DNA of 53,796 nt. Origin: Chitinophagaceae bacterium. GTDB lineage: Bacteria > Bacteroidota > Bacteroidia > Chitinophagales > Chitinophagaceae. The translations under genes and the position numbers were made by a program. The notes below the pieces were generated by a model. It searched no databases and was not told where the DNA came from. It saw only the letters and a list, made by a program, of their open reading frames with translations. The stretch spans positions 1-53,796 of the forward strand of contig JAEUVO010000034.1 of assembly GCA_016786885.1 (NCBI GenBank), read 5' to 3'. Below, piece by piece: positions 1 through 8,925 of the stretch; position 1 is the stretch's first letter, and every line of letters starts with the position of its first letter.

Positions 1-263
1 TTGTCGTATAAGCAGATCAGCACCCTTGGTTCGCCTACATGTTCGCCGGTAAAGCCGGAAATAAGGTCACCAAAGCTTTTGGCATATTGAAGCATTTGTT
101 CCTTATTACCCGCCACTTTCTCTTTAGTGATTAAAATAAGATCAAGATCGGAGTATTCATCCATTTCCCCGCTGGTCCAGGATCCTCCTGCAGCCAACCC
201 GAGGACTGTCTCGTCTCTTTGTACAATCTCCGCAACCCGGTATGCAAAATCCTGTTGTATCAT
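1..263 (-). CDS. Nucleotidyltransferase-fold protein (3' end cut by window edge)
   Basis: The start codon is at 261-263 and the frame stays open to base 1, so only the first 87 or so residues are visible. Residues 25-45 carry the polymerase-beta nucleotidyltransferase signature: a Gly-Ser pair followed about ten residues later by an Asp-x-Asp pair (GGSWTSGEMDEYSDLDL). These would bind metal and nucleotide. Proteins of this kind include MNT/aminoglycoside-adenylyltransferase-like enzymes, and the substrate cannot be told from the fragment. It is divergent from the S41 protease at 351. The family is well supported; the specific function is unknown. Confidence 0.8.
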   Translation of the reverse strand, partial: MIQQDFAYRVAEIVQRDETVLGLAAGGSWTSGEMDEYSDLDLILITKEKVAGNKEQMLQYAKSFGDLISGFTGEHVGEPRVLICLYD

Positions 264-350
264 TAATTAAATAATAATGATTGAAGGTAAAAAAACTGGA
301 CTTTTTGCCGGCTTTTTATTTACTTAGATGTTGTACCATAGCTTTCATAT

Positions 351-2435
351 ATGAAGAAAATTATACTGTCATTCCTTTTAATAGTATTTGTGCAAGGCCA
401 TATTATGTACGGCCAGTCTTCTATGCAGCAAAAGGCAGTTGTGTTAAAAAGGATGATCGAACTGAACCACCTGCTACCCAAACCCGTTGACGATAGTTTT
501 TCTGCAGCCATGTTTAAAGCCATCATCAACCAGGCGGACAGAAGAAGACTACTTTTTACTGATACTGAATTCAAATCACTGCAGGCTTACAGTAATAAAT
601 TAGATGATGAGCTAAATAAAAAGGAGTGGGGCTTTTATGATCTGTTTTCACAAGCATACAAAAAAGCATTGACAAGGGCCGACTCTATCATTGGTAAACT
701 AACACAGAAACCATTTGATTTTAATAGTAATGAGACAGTAACGAACAACCGGAAGGATGAATTCAACTTTGCAACAGATATTTCTTCATTATCATCCCGC
801 TGGCTTCGGTATTTAAAATATTTAGCACTGGACCAGTTGTTTGATATGGCAGCGGAAGACAGCACTGGTAAAACATCGCTGAAAACAGTGATTGGCATAG
901 CTGAGACAAAAGTGAGAGAACAGCTGAAGAAGACAGAGATAAAAAATCTGAAAAGAATAGCCGGTCATCCGGGAGGTATTGATGGCTATATCACAGAGCT
1001 TTATTTAAATGGACTTGCTTCGGTCTTTGATCCGCACACCAATTATTTTTCACCACAGGGTAAACAGGAATTCCGGGAATCATTAAGTACAGAAGCGTTG
1101 TCTTTTGGTCTCGAACTGGATGAAAATGAGAAAGGCCAGGTTGTAGTGGATATGATGACCCCGGGTGGGCCAGCATGGAAATCCGGTGATCTGAATAAAG
1201 GGGATGTATTGATGAGTATGTTATGGGAAGGCAAGGAAGTAACGGACATGACCGGGGCGACTGTAGAAGAAGCGTATGAGGAGCTGGAAAAATCATCCAA
1301 AGACAAACTGATACTGAAATTTAAAAAAGCAGATGGTACAGAGAAAACAGTAATGCTGAAAAAAGAAGAACTGGAGAATGAAGAAAACATTGTAAAAGGA
1401 TTTGTACTGCAGGGAGAAAAAAAGATTGGCTATATCTTGTTACCGGGTTTTTATACAGAGTGGGAAAATGAAAGTGGTTCCAGTTGTGCTAATGATGTGG
1501 CCAAGGAGATTGTAAAGCTGAAAAGAGAAAATATTGATGGGCTGATACTCGATGTTCGCTATAATGGTGGCGGCTCATTAGGAGAAGCCCTTGAAATGAC
1601 CGGCATCTTCATTGATGAGGGTCCGGTGGTGGGCATCAAAAGCAAAGAGCCGAAAGTAGTTTTTTTAAAAGATCCCAACCGGGGTACCATTTATAGTGGG
1701 CCGATGGTACTGATGGTAAACGGGCAAAGTGCTTCTGCCTCTGAAATGCTGGCCGCTGCTTTGCAGGATTATAACCGGGCTGTTATTGTTGGCAGCCCTA
1801 CGTTTGGCAAAGCTACTATGCAGCAGATGTTTTCGCTGGATACTTTTTCTAAAAAGGCAGCTGCAATGAATACTGACAGGGATATGGTAAAGATCACGGA
1901 TGGGAAACTGTATCGCCTTACCGGTGAATCGGCGCAGCGAAACGGTGTTATACCTGATGTATTGTTGCCGGATGCTTTTGATGGTATTGAATACCGGGAA
2001 AAATTTTCGCCCAATGCACTGGTGGGAGAACCGGTGACAAAAAATAATTATTATAAGCCCCTGCCGGCTTTACCGGTAAACGAACTGGCTGCTAAAAGCG
2101 CCTTGCGGATAAAAAGTGATGTTAATTTCCGCGATATACAGCAGATCATCAACCTGATGATTGCAAGAAGGGAGAAGTCAGAAACCATTTCACTGAAATG
2201 GGATGAGTTTGAAAAATGGGCCCGGCTAAATACAAAAGAGCTGGAAGCATTGAAAGGAGATGGTATAGCGGCAGGCGATAAGTTCACTGTGGCTAATCAT
2301 GGTCTTGATAAAGCCCTTCTGACCAATAATGAATATGCCAAAGAAATTAACAAGGGTTGGCTGGAGAATATCAGTGAAGACATTTACATACAGGAAGCAT
2401 TTCTTATTCTCTGTGATTTAATTAAATTGCGTTAA
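351..2435 (+). CDS. C-terminal processing peptidase, S41 family (Tsp/Prc-like)
   Basis: This 694-residue protein starts with a signal peptide (1-21, ending near YGQS). An N-terminal Tsp-type helical domain spans about 25-225, a PDZ domain about 235-330 (GLELDENEKGQVVVDMM onward) and the S41 core about 355-530. The catalytic Ser-Lys dyad is visible as Ser462 in NGQSASASEM and Lys487 in GSPTFGKATM, 25 residues apart as in E. coli Prc. It should act in the periplasm, cutting proteins from exposed C termini and affecting envelope turnover. The next gene begins 20 bases after the stop, so the two are probably co-transcribed. Confidence 0.93.
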   Translation: MKKIILSFLLIVFVQGHIMYGQSSMQQKAVVLKRMIELNHLLPKPVDDSFSAAMFKAIINQADRRRLLFTDTEFKSLQAYSNKLDDELNKKEWGFYDLFSQAYKKALTRADSIIGKLTQKPFDFNSNETVTNNRKDEFNFATDISSLSSRWLRYLKYLALDQLFDMAAEDSTGKTSLKTVIGIAETKVREQLKKTEIKNLKRIAGHPGGIDGYITELYLNGLASVFDPHTNYFSPQGKQEFRESLSTEALSFGLELDENEKGQVVVDMMTPGGPAWKSGDLNKGDVLMSMLWEGKEVTDMTGATVEEAYEELEKSSKDKLILKFKKADGTEKTVMLKKEELENEENIVKGFVLQGEKKIGYILLPGFYTEWENESGSSCANDVAKEIVKLKRENIDGLILDVRYNGGGSLGEALEMTGIFIDEGPVVGIKSKEPKVVFLKDPNRGTIYSGPMVLMVNGQSASASEMLAAALQDYNRAVIVGSPTFGKATMQQMFSLDTFSKKAAAMNTDRDMVKITDGKLYRLTGESAQRNGVIPDVLLPDAFDGIEYREKFSPNALVGEPVTKNNYYKPLPALPVNELAAKSALRIKSDVNFRDIQQIINLMIARREKSETISLKWDEFEKWARLNTKELEALKGDGIAAGDKFTVANHGLDKALLTNNEYAKEINKGWLENISEDIYIQEAFLILCDLIKLR

Positions 2436-2455
2436 CCACACAAAATAAACTTACT

Positions 2456-3505
2456 ATGAAAATTTTTGCAAAACTATCTGTTGTCCTGCTGCTGACTTTT
2501 TTACTGCGACCTTCTTTTACCGGGGCGCAGTCATTTGAAACTCCCGTGGAGTATATGGATTATATAGGCAAAGCCAATGAACAGCTTACGCTGAAGTACA
2601 TGGTGTACCTGAGCAGCATGTCGCATGGCAAAAGTGCAAGAAAAGTAGAGAAAAGAAGAATGGAAGTATTGGATGCTATTAATAATACACGATATGATAT
2701 ACAAGGCATGCCGCCTTATAAAGGAGATAAAACTTTACGGGATACCACGGTGGCATATTTAAAAATGCTGAACAGTGTATTTAATGAAGACTATGGCAAG
2801 ATCGTAAACATGGAAGAGATTGCGGAGCAAAGCTATGATGCGATGGAAGCCTATATGATGGCACAGGAAAAAGCCAATGAAAAATTACAACAGGCATCAG
2901 AAAAGCAAAACCTGATGCAAAAACAGTTTGCTGACAAGCATAATATTAAATTGCTGCAGAATACTTCGGAGCTGGAAGCCAAAATGAAAACGGCTTCAGA
3001 AGTAATGCATCATTATAATGAAGTGTACCTGATCTTTTTTAAAAGCTACAAACAGGAAGCCTACCTGATGGAAGCTGTTGCCAAAAAGAATATAAACGGT
3101 ATTGAACAGAACATCAACTCGCTACAGGGCTTTGCAGACGAAGGACTGGAGAAATTAAAAAAAATAAAACCGTATGCTGGTGATGGTTCCCTGCTCAGTG
3201 CCTGCCGCAATATGCTCAACTTTTATAAAGAAGAAGCAAAGAAGAGCTCAGCCATGAGTGATTTTTTTCTGAAAGAAGAAAATTTCACTAAGATCAAAAA
3301 GAAGTTTGATACCAAACCCGCTGCCAGCCGCACCCAGCAGGATGTGGATGAGTTCAACAAAGCAGTGAATGATATCAATGCCGGCGTTAACACTTATAAT
3401 AATACCAATAACGAATTAAACAAGAAACGTTCCACCAGCCTTGACGGCTGGAATAACGCAGTAAAACGATACATGGATACTTATATTCCGCAGCAGAAGA
3501 GATAG
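2456..3505 (+). CDS. Secreted helical protein, function unknown
   Basis: The 349-residue product has a clear signal peptide (1-24, cleaved near GAQS). The rest is almost entirely charged and helical, with probable coiled-coil segments about 120-165 and 255-345, and no cysteines or catalytic motif that I can recognise. It may belong to the surface-protein family annotated as LIC11966-like, but that is from memory of general composition only. It follows the S41 protease by 20 bases and ends at a strong terminator, so it could be a substrate or partner of the protease; this is inference from position. Confidence 0.75.
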   Translation: MKIFAKLSVVLLLTFLLRPSFTGAQSFETPVEYMDYIGKANEQLTLKYMVYLSSMSHGKSARKVEKRRMEVLDAINNTRYDIQGMPPYKGDKTLRDTTVAYLKMLNSVFNEDYGKIVNMEEIAEQSYDAMEAYMMAQEKANEKLQQASEKQNLMQKQFADKHNIKLLQNTSELEAKMKTASEVMHHYNEVYLIFFKSYKQEAYLMEAVAKKNINGIEQNINSLQGFADEGLEKLKKIKPYAGDGSLLSACRNMLNFYKEEAKKSSAMSDFFLKEENFTKIKKKFDTKPAASRTQQDVDEFNKAVNDINAGVNTYNNTNNELNKKRSTSLDGWNNAVKRYMDTYIPQQKR

Positions 3506-3524
3506 AATAGGCACCAAAATATAA

Positions 3525-3558
3525 AAGAAAAACCTCTTGTTTTTGCAAGAGGTTTTTT
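3525..3558 (+). terminator. Bidirectional intrinsic terminator between convergent genes
   Basis: A 9-bp perfect stem (AACCTCTTG at 3531-3539, CAAGAGGTT at 3546-3554) with a 6-base loop is followed by a T run and preceded by an A-rich tract. It can therefore stop transcription from the gene ending at 3505 and from the GLPGLI gene ending at 3579 on the other strand. Confidence 0.9.
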
Positions 3559-3578
3559 CGTGGCGAATGTGTTAATGA

Positions 3579-4388
3579 TTAATTCATCCGGATGATCCGT
3601 TGGCCACCCTGGTTATTACGATTCATTTCCTCCATCATCTTATCTCTTTCAATTCTGAATTCAGCTTGTGTATATCTTTTCTTGCCGGTGGGTTCCTTAA
3701 TTATAGCAAGATCTGCTTTCTCTGTTATATTAGTGGCTTTATATACCTGGTCTCCGTCTCTTACGTCCAGTTCCAGTATTAGCCCCGGTAGTTGTCCCTG
3801 GAATTCGGAGGGCCCGGCAGAAACGGGGATATCGGTAGCAAACCATGCCACAATATTGGCCGTATCATCTACTTCTTTTCTTTCCATTACCCCATTATCC
3901 ATATTCATCACCATTCGCTTGCTGGTTCTTACAGCCACTGCTTTCATACAACTGTGGTTCAGGATGGTTTTTGTTTCACCCGTCATTTTCCATTTCAGTT
4001 TACTGATGCTGTCGTCGATAATAAAGGTTTTGTCAAACATCTCTCTTTTTTCCACCCGGCGGCCGTTCTCAAAATTATTATAGAGCACATCATTACTGCC
4101 GGCTACCACCATCCGGATCTGCATGCCTTCTCCGCCAAATGTCGGGGCATCGTCATCGGCATTTTCGGCCTCAGCCTGTTTCCAGAGAGATTGATTATTG
4201 CCAAAAGTCAGTTCAAATTTATCGGTGCGGCTGCTGGGCATTTGTTGTTCCATTCCACCCGGCATACCGGCAAAACTGAATTGAAGTTTTACAGTACGTT
4301 CATAAATCACTTTTCCTTCCTTTTGTTGGGCCTGAACAGCAATCGCAGCCAGCCATACACTACAAGCAGTGAGCAAAAATCTTTTCAT
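3579..4388 (-). CDS. GLPGLI family secreted protein
   Basis: The 269-residue protein has a signal peptide (1-20, cleavage after VQA) and the family hallmark GQLPGLILEL at about 203-212. It is followed by the typical beta-rich C-terminal part. The family is widespread in Bacteroidota and its biochemical role is unknown. A C-terminal stretch rich in Arg, Asn and Gly (NNQGGQRIIRMN) is present. The gene is divergent from the histidine kinase at 4517, and the shared 128-bp region holds direct repeats that could be an OmpR-type operator, so it may be a target of that two-component system. Confidence 0.88.
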   Translation of the reverse strand: MKRFLLTACSVWLAAIAVQAQQKEGKVIYERTVKLQFSFAGMPGGMEQQMPSSRTDKFELTFGNNQSLWKQAEAENADDDAPTFGGEGMQIRMVVAGSNDVLYNNFENGRRVEKREMFDKTFIIDDSISKLKWKMTGETKTILNHSCMKAVAVRTSKRMVMNMDNGVMERKEVDDTANIVAWFATDIPVSAGPSEFQGQLPGLILELDVRDGDQVYKATNITEKADLAIIKEPTGKKRYTQAEFRIERDKMMEEMNRNNQGGQRIIRMN

Positions 4389-4406
4389 GGTTTTATTTGT
4401 TTAGTT

Positions 4407-4414
4407 CAAAACTA
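4407..4414 (-). promoter_or_regulatory. -7 element of the GLPGLI gene
   Basis: On the minus strand this reads TAGTTTTG, a perfect match to the Bacteroidota -7 consensus TAnnTTTG. It lies 18 bases before the ATG at 4388. No clear -33 TTG is seen at the expected distance. Confidence 0.4.
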
Positions 4415-4434
4415 TAAAAGGCCTGACCGGAAAT

Positions 4435-4472
4435 AAGTTAACCCACCTTTCATTAAGGTTAATAAAGGTTAA
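4435..4472. promoter_or_regulatory. Candidate OmpR-type operator: AAGGTTAA direct repeats
   Basis: AAGGTTAA occurs at 4455-4462 and again at 4465-4472, a 10-bp period. A related AAGTTAA at 4435-4441 is exactly 20 bp upstream of the first copy. OmpR-family regulators typically bind direct repeats spaced by one helical turn. The site sits between the divergent GLPGLI and kinase promoters, so autoregulation by the regulator at 5995 is the natural hypothesis. Confidence 0.45.
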
Positions 4473-4477
4473 AGTCA

Positions 4478-4509
4478 TTTACAATGCGAGTGGCGAATAA
4501 CTAAATTTG
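4478..4509 (+). promoter_or_regulatory. Promoter of the kinase/regulator operon
   Basis: TTTA (4478-4481), 20 bases, then TAAATTTG (4502-4509), the latter a perfect TAnnTTTG match. The ATG is at 4517, so the mRNA would have almost no leader. Confidence 0.5.
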
Positions 4510-4516
4510 CTTTTCC

Positions 4517-5998
4517 ATGAAGCAGAGAAAACTAATACCTGGTCCCATTTTAATGCTGCTATCCATTCTGGGTATTGCGGCGTTCCAGGTGTACTGGTTG
4601 AAGCAGAACTATGTAAGGGAGGAAAAGACGCTGGCAATAAAAACAGAAATGCTGTTCAGGGAAACAATGATGAAGCTACAGGTGTCCAAACTGAAACTGG
4701 ATGGGGTGCTGATCGATAGTACAGGAAAAGGAGAAATGAAGATCTTTATCGGGGATGATAAAAGGGGGGCAATTCGGTTTCGGCCAAGAGAAGAAGTTGT
4801 TTCCACCATCAATGTGATCAGGGATAAACTGGCAGATTCGCTCAGAAGAGATACTGACAAAGCAAAAAAAGGCATGGTGATCTCCATGCAGACATCCTCA
4901 GCTTTTACGGCAGAAAATGATTCACTGAAATTTGATATGGATGTACCGGCACCGCATCACGGCCCGGGCAACCGGTTTTTTAATTTTCTCTATGGAGTCG
5001 ATTCACTCCAGGACACTTTGCATCAGGCAGAAATTGATTCGGCCTATACGCTGGCATTACAAAAACAAAAACTGGGTGTATCGTTTATCATAAAAAAAGA
5101 CAGCGCAAGCAAATGGGAGGACCCTGAATTCAATTCAGTTACCATTGGACTTGCACACCCTGTTACTTACCGGCTGGAATTAAAAAATACTTTTCCTTAC
5201 TTGCTAAAAAGAATTACCCAGCCCATCTTATTCTCCATTCTTTTATTGGGGATAACGATCCTGGCATTTGTGCTGTTGTATAAAAACCTCCTGAGGCAAC
5301 GAAAACTAGGTGAATTAAAGAATGAGTTTATCAGCAATATCACCCATGAGTTAAAAACACCCATTGCAACCGTAGGTGTAGCTATCGAAGCATTGAAGAA
5401 CTTCAATGCCATCGACAACCCGCAACGAACCAAAGAATACCTGGATATTTCTCAAAATGAATTGCAGCGACTAAGCCTGCTGGTGGATAAGGTGTTGAAA
5501 CTTTCCATGTTTGAAAAACAGGAGATTGAACTGAAATATGAAACAGTGAATCTGCGTGGCATTGTGACGGAAGTGGTGGAATCGCTAAAACTGCAATTGG
5601 AAAAAAACCGGGCTGTTATACATGTAGTACATGATGGTAACCTGGAATTACAGGGTGATCGACTTCATTTGCTGAGTGTGGTGTTTAACCTGCTGGACAA
5701 TGCTGTTAAATACAGTAAAGAAAACCCGGTCATCAGTATTACTATGAAAGGCGATGATAAAACTGTTCAACTGACTGTTACAGACAATGGCATTGGCATT
5801 GCACCAGAGTATAAAGAAAAGGTATTTGATAAATTCTTCCGGGTGCCGCATGGCGATACTCATAATGCAAAAGGATATGGATTAGGATTAAGCTATGTGG
5901 CGCAGGTGATCAAAAAGCATAAGGGAACTATTGAAATGAAATCGGAAGAAGGGCAAGGAACTACATTTTTTATTACACTACCAAAAAGCAGCATATGA
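4517..5998 (+). CDS. Sensor histidine kinase (HisKA/HATPase)
   Basis: This 493-residue inner-membrane kinase has transmembrane segments at about 10-28 and 234-256 enclosing a periplasmic sensor region of some 200 residues. The cytoplasmic part holds the H box with phospho-acceptor His277 (ISNITHELKTP), the N box at 391-395 (NLLDN), the G1 box DNGIG at 423-427 and G2 box GYGLGL at 453-458, so it should be active. Its stop overlaps the start of the response regulator by 4 bases (ATGA), giving translational coupling. It resembles the RprX-type kinases of Bacteroidota; the signal is unknown. Confidence 0.94.
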   Translation: MKQRKLIPGPILMLLSILGIAAFQVYWLKQNYVREEKTLAIKTEMLFRETMMKLQVSKLKLDGVLIDSTGKGEMKIFIGDDKRGAIRFRPREEVVSTINVIRDKLADSLRRDTDKAKKGMVISMQTSSAFTAENDSLKFDMDVPAPHHGPGNRFFNFLYGVDSLQDTLHQAEIDSAYTLALQKQKLGVSFIIKKDSASKWEDPEFNSVTIGLAHPVTYRLELKNTFPYLLKRITQPILFSILLLGITILAFVLLYKNLLRQRKLGELKNEFISNITHELKTPIATVGVAIEALKNFNAIDNPQRTKEYLDISQNELQRLSLLVDKVLKLSMFEKQEIELKYETVNLRGIVTEVVESLKLQLEKNRAVIHVVHDGNLELQGDRLHLLSVVFNLLDNAVKYSKENPVISITMKGDDKTVQLTVTDNGIGIAPEYKEKVFDKFFRVPHGDTHNAKGYGLGLSYVAQVIKKHKGTIEMKSEEGQGTTFFITLPKSSI

Positions 5999-6684
5999 AC
6001 CCGATAAAAGTTTTATATGTGGAAGATGAACTATTTCTTGGTAAAATAGTAAGGGAAAGCCTGGAAAGCCGGGGCTTTGAAGTGATAATGGAAGGTGATG
6101 GAGCCAAAGTAACAGAACTGTTCAAAAAAATAAAACCTGATATCTGTGTGCTGGATGTAATGCTGCCTAACAAAGACGGGTTTACCATTGCGGATGAAAT
6201 AAGAGAACTGGATGAAGAAGTGCCTATAATTTTCTTGACAGCCAAAACTCAAACGGAGGATGTCGTAAAAGGGTTTACATCAGGAGGCAATGATTATATC
6301 CGCAAGCCTTTCAGTATGGAAGAGCTGATTGTAAGGATACAGAACCTGCTTAGAAACAAAACAGAAGCCCCGCAAAAAATTAATGGCGGCATTGCCACGA
6401 TGGGAAAATTCAGCTTTCAGCTAAACCGCCAATTGCTTACTATTGGTAAAGAAGAAAGAAAATTATCGTTCCGGGAAAGCGAACTCCTGAAACTATTATA
6501 TGAGAACAGGGATAAGATCATTGACCGCCGGGATATATTGAATCTTTTGTGGGGCAATGATTCTTTCTTTAACAGCCGCAACCTGGATGTCTACATTACC
6601 AAACTCCGTAGTTACCTGAAAGAGGATCCTTCTTTGGAGATCATCACGATCAAAGGTGTGGGCTACCGGTTTGTTGTGGTATAA
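5995..6684 (+). CDS. OmpR/PhoB-family response regulator
   Basis: The 229-residue protein has a receiver domain (1-115) with acidic pair Glu10-Asp11, phospho-acceptor Asp54 in CVLDVMLP, Thr82 and Lys104 in the switch positions. A winged-helix DNA-binding domain spans about 130-228, ending in the usual GVGYRFVV motif. It is the cognate partner of the overlapping kinase gene. The 10-bp-period repeats upstream of the operon are a plausible binding site. Confidence 0.94.
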   Translation: MNPIKVLYVEDELFLGKIVRESLESRGFEVIMEGDGAKVTELFKKIKPDICVLDVMLPNKDGFTIADEIRELDEEVPIIFLTAKTQTEDVVKGFTSGGNDYIRKPFSMEELIVRIQNLLRNKTEAPQKINGGIATMGKFSFQLNRQLLTIGKEERKLSFRESELLKLLYENRDKIIDRRDILNLLWGNDSFFNSRNLDVYITKLRSYLKEDPSLEIITIKGVGYRFVVV

Positions 6685-6686
6685 AA

Positions 6687-6719
6687 TTGCATAGCCAATT
6701 CATTTCAATTGTATTTTTA
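6687..6719 (+). promoter_or_regulatory. Probable promoter of nagA
   Basis: TTG at 6687-6689, 22 bases, then TATTTTTA at 6712-6719 (one mismatch to TAnnTTTG). The ATG follows at 6731. It gives nagA its own transcript separate from the two-component operon that ends at 6684. Confidence 0.35.
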
Positions 6720-6730
6720 CCGGAATTAAT

Positions 6731-7837
6731 ATGCCGGGCAAAAGAATATATACTGCTGACCGCCTCTTCACCGGTGAAAGCTGGCTGGAGAATTATGCAA
6801 TTGTTGCTGAAGACGGGGTAATAAAAGAGTTACTTCCTGTTGCATCTTTATCATCTTCACAACACATTGAACAATTCACTAACTGTATTATTGCTCCGGC
6901 TTTTATTGACCTGCAGATATATGGTGCTTACGGAAAATTATTCGCTGTTTATCCTGAAGCAGATTCATTATTCAAACTGAAAGACTATTGTGAAAAAGGA
7001 GGAGCTGCTTATTGCTTGCCCACTGTGGCCACTAATACTTACGATGTTTTTTATAAATGCATTGATGCGGTAAAAGAGTATTGGAATAGGGGAGGAGAAG
7101 GTGTCATGGGTTTGCATATTGAAGGACCATGGATCAACCCGGCTAAAAGAGGAGCTCATATTGAATCCCTGATTCATGCACCCACCCTGCAAGAGGCGAA
7201 AGAATTATTAGAATATGGAAAAGGGGTAATTAGGATAATAACACTGGCACCTGAAGTTTGCAGCAAGCAAGTAGTTGACCTTATTCTTTCGTATGGTATG
7301 ATTATTTCTGCAGGCCACAGCAATGCCAGTTATGCAGAAGGGAAGCAAAGTTTTATTCATGGCATTACTGCGGTCACTCATTTATATAATGCTATGAGTC
7401 CGCTGCAACACCGGGCACCCGGGCTGGTTGGAGCTGCTATGGATGATGATACCGTTATGGCGAGCATTATTCCCGACGGTCACCATGTGGACTATGCAGC
7501 TATCCGCATTGCCAAACAGGTAATGAAAGAAAGGTTGTTTGTAATCACCGATGCGGTGACAGACACAACGGAGGGTTATTATAAACACGAACAAGCCGGG
7601 GATAAATATGAGGCCGCTGGCATTCTTAGCGGCTCAGCATTAACGATGAGTAAGGCAGTAAAAAATTTGATCCGGCATTCCCATATTTCACCTGGAGAAG
7701 CATTAAGAATGTGCAGCTTATATCCTGCAAAGCTGATTGGATTGGATATGCAGTTAGGAATGATACTGCCAGGTTACCGGGCAACAATTACTGTGCTTGA
7801 CAATGAAATGGAAGCAATCTCGGTTTTCCGTAAATAA
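6731..7837 (+). CDS. nagA: N-acetylglucosamine-6-phosphate deacetylase
   Basis: The 368-residue cytosolic amidohydrolase removes acetate from GlcNAc-6-phosphate to give glucosamine-6-phosphate, a step in amino-sugar use and peptidoglycan recycling. Metal ligands expected for NagA are present: Glu131 in HIEGPWINP, His196 in SAGHSN and His217 in VTHLYNAM. The catalytic Asp274 lies in VITDAV, and HRAPGLVGA at 227-235 belongs to substrate binding. The N-terminal barrel strand has FIDLQIYG rather than HxH, as in other NagA proteins. No nagB or sugar transporter is adjacent, so it stands alone here. Confidence 0.92.
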   Translation: MPGKRIYTADRLFTGESWLENYAIVAEDGVIKELLPVASLSSSQHIEQFTNCIIAPAFIDLQIYGAYGKLFAVYPEADSLFKLKDYCEKGGAAYCLPTVATNTYDVFYKCIDAVKEYWNRGGEGVMGLHIEGPWINPAKRGAHIESLIHAPTLQEAKELLEYGKGVIRIITLAPEVCSKQVVDLILSYGMIISAGHSNASYAEGKQSFIHGITAVTHLYNAMSPLQHRAPGLVGAAMDDDTVMASIIPDGHHVDYAAIRIAKQVMKERLFVITDAVTDTTEGYYKHEQAGDKYEAAGILSGSALTMSKAVKNLIRHSHISPGEALRMCSLYPAKLIGLDMQLGMILPGYRATITVLDNEMEAISVFRK

Positions 7838-7918
7838 TTAATGACCTGGTAACTGGTTTTTTTATACCTTTTGGAGGACATTAACCTCATTATCGACCTA
7901 AACAACCAACCAACGATT

Positions 7919-8866
7919 ATGAAAAAGCTGATTGCTTTTGCAGCAGTTTGCATTATTGCTGCCTTCTATTTTTCATCCTGTAACAACAATGCTGACCAAC
8001 CCGCTGCGACCAACAGCGCCGATTCTCTTAAAAAAGTAGTGGAGAGAGGAGACTATCTTGCTAATCATGTGGCTGTTTGTATTGACTGCCACAGTAAGCG
8101 GGACATGACAAAATTCTCTTTGCCTGTAGTTCCGGGCACAGAAGGTGGCGGGGCTGGTTTTCCCTTTAGCGAAACAGAAGGAGTGCCGGGCATGGTATGG
8201 GCGCCCAACATCACACCCACTGCATTAAAAGACTGGACGGATGATGAAATAATAAGAGCGATGACACAGGGAATAAATAAAAAAGGAGACACCCTTTTTC
8301 CTCTTATGCCATATCATCATTACAGTAAAATGGCAAAGGATGATATTAAAGCTATTGTAGCTTACATACGAACATTAAAACCTATTGACAGTCTTACACC
8401 GCCTCGTAAATTAAATATTCCTGCATCCATGTTCGGACCATTACCGGCAGCTACTTTGGAAAGCAATATACGACCTGACCCTTCTGATAAAGTAAAGTAT
8501 GGTGAGTATATGACCGTGTTTGCAGCCTGTTCTGAATGCCACACACCTATGGGGCCGCAGGGACCTGATTTTAGCAAAGTCTTTGCCGGAGGGTTTGTAT
8601 TCAATACACCGTTGTTTAAAGTAGCGGTGGCTAATATAACTCCAGACAGTGCCACCGGTATTGGCTCCTGGACGGAGGAAATGTTTCTGCAGAAATTTCA
8701 TACTAACTCTTCTGATGCAAATGTGAACAGGGATCCGGGTAAAGAAAACAGCATCATGCCATGGGCCATGTATGGTAAAATGAAAGAAGAGGACCTGAGA
8801 GCTATTTATGCATACCTGCGTACAGTAAAACCTATTAACAACAAAGTAGAAAAGTATCCGAAGTAG
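7919..8866 (+). CDS. Diheme c-type cytochrome lipoprotein
   Basis: I choose the ATG at 7919 (315 residues) because it begins a lipoprotein signal with lipobox FSSC (Cys21); an upstream TTG at 7871 would add 16 residues before it. Two heme-binding motifs are seen, CIDCH (54-58) and CSECH (204-208), each followed by Met-rich loops (LFPLMPYHH near 130, SIMPWAMYGKM near 280) that could give the second axial ligand. Two cytochrome c domains in tandem, membrane anchored, suggest electron transfer in the periplasm. The partner enzyme is not in the window. Confidence 0.9.
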   Translation: MKKLIAFAAVCIIAAFYFSSCNNNADQPAATNSADSLKKVVERGDYLANHVAVCIDCHSKRDMTKFSLPVVPGTEGGGAGFPFSETEGVPGMVWAPNITPTALKDWTDDEIIRAMTQGINKKGDTLFPLMPYHHYSKMAKDDIKAIVAYIRTLKPIDSLTPPRKLNIPASMFGPLPAATLESNIRPDPSDKVKYGEYMTVFAACSECHTPMGPQGPDFSKVFAGGFVFNTPLFKVAVANITPDSATGIGSWTEEMFLQKFHTNSSDANVNRDPGKENSIMPWAMYGKMKEEDLRAIYAYLRTVKPINNKVEKYPK

Positions 8867-8887
8867 AAATAGTATAGTTAAATATTT

Positions 8888-8925
8888 ATCCGGCAGTGTA
8901 TTCTAAAATAGGCTGCCGGATTTTT
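8888..8925 (+). terminator. Intrinsic terminator after the cytochrome gene
   Basis: A 9-bp perfect stem (ATCCGGCAG at 8888-8896, CTGCCGGAT at 8913-8921) is followed by a short T run. It reaches the stop codon of the convergent lipoprotein gene. Confidence 0.85.

Noticed and set aside
3792..4436. Plus-strand open frame of 214 codons over the GLPGLI gene
   Set aside because: It lies antisense to a gene with a clear signal peptide and family motif, and its own translation has no domain features.
7838..7870. Terminator after nagA (run of seven T residues)
   Set aside because: The T run has only a 3-bp possible stem before it.
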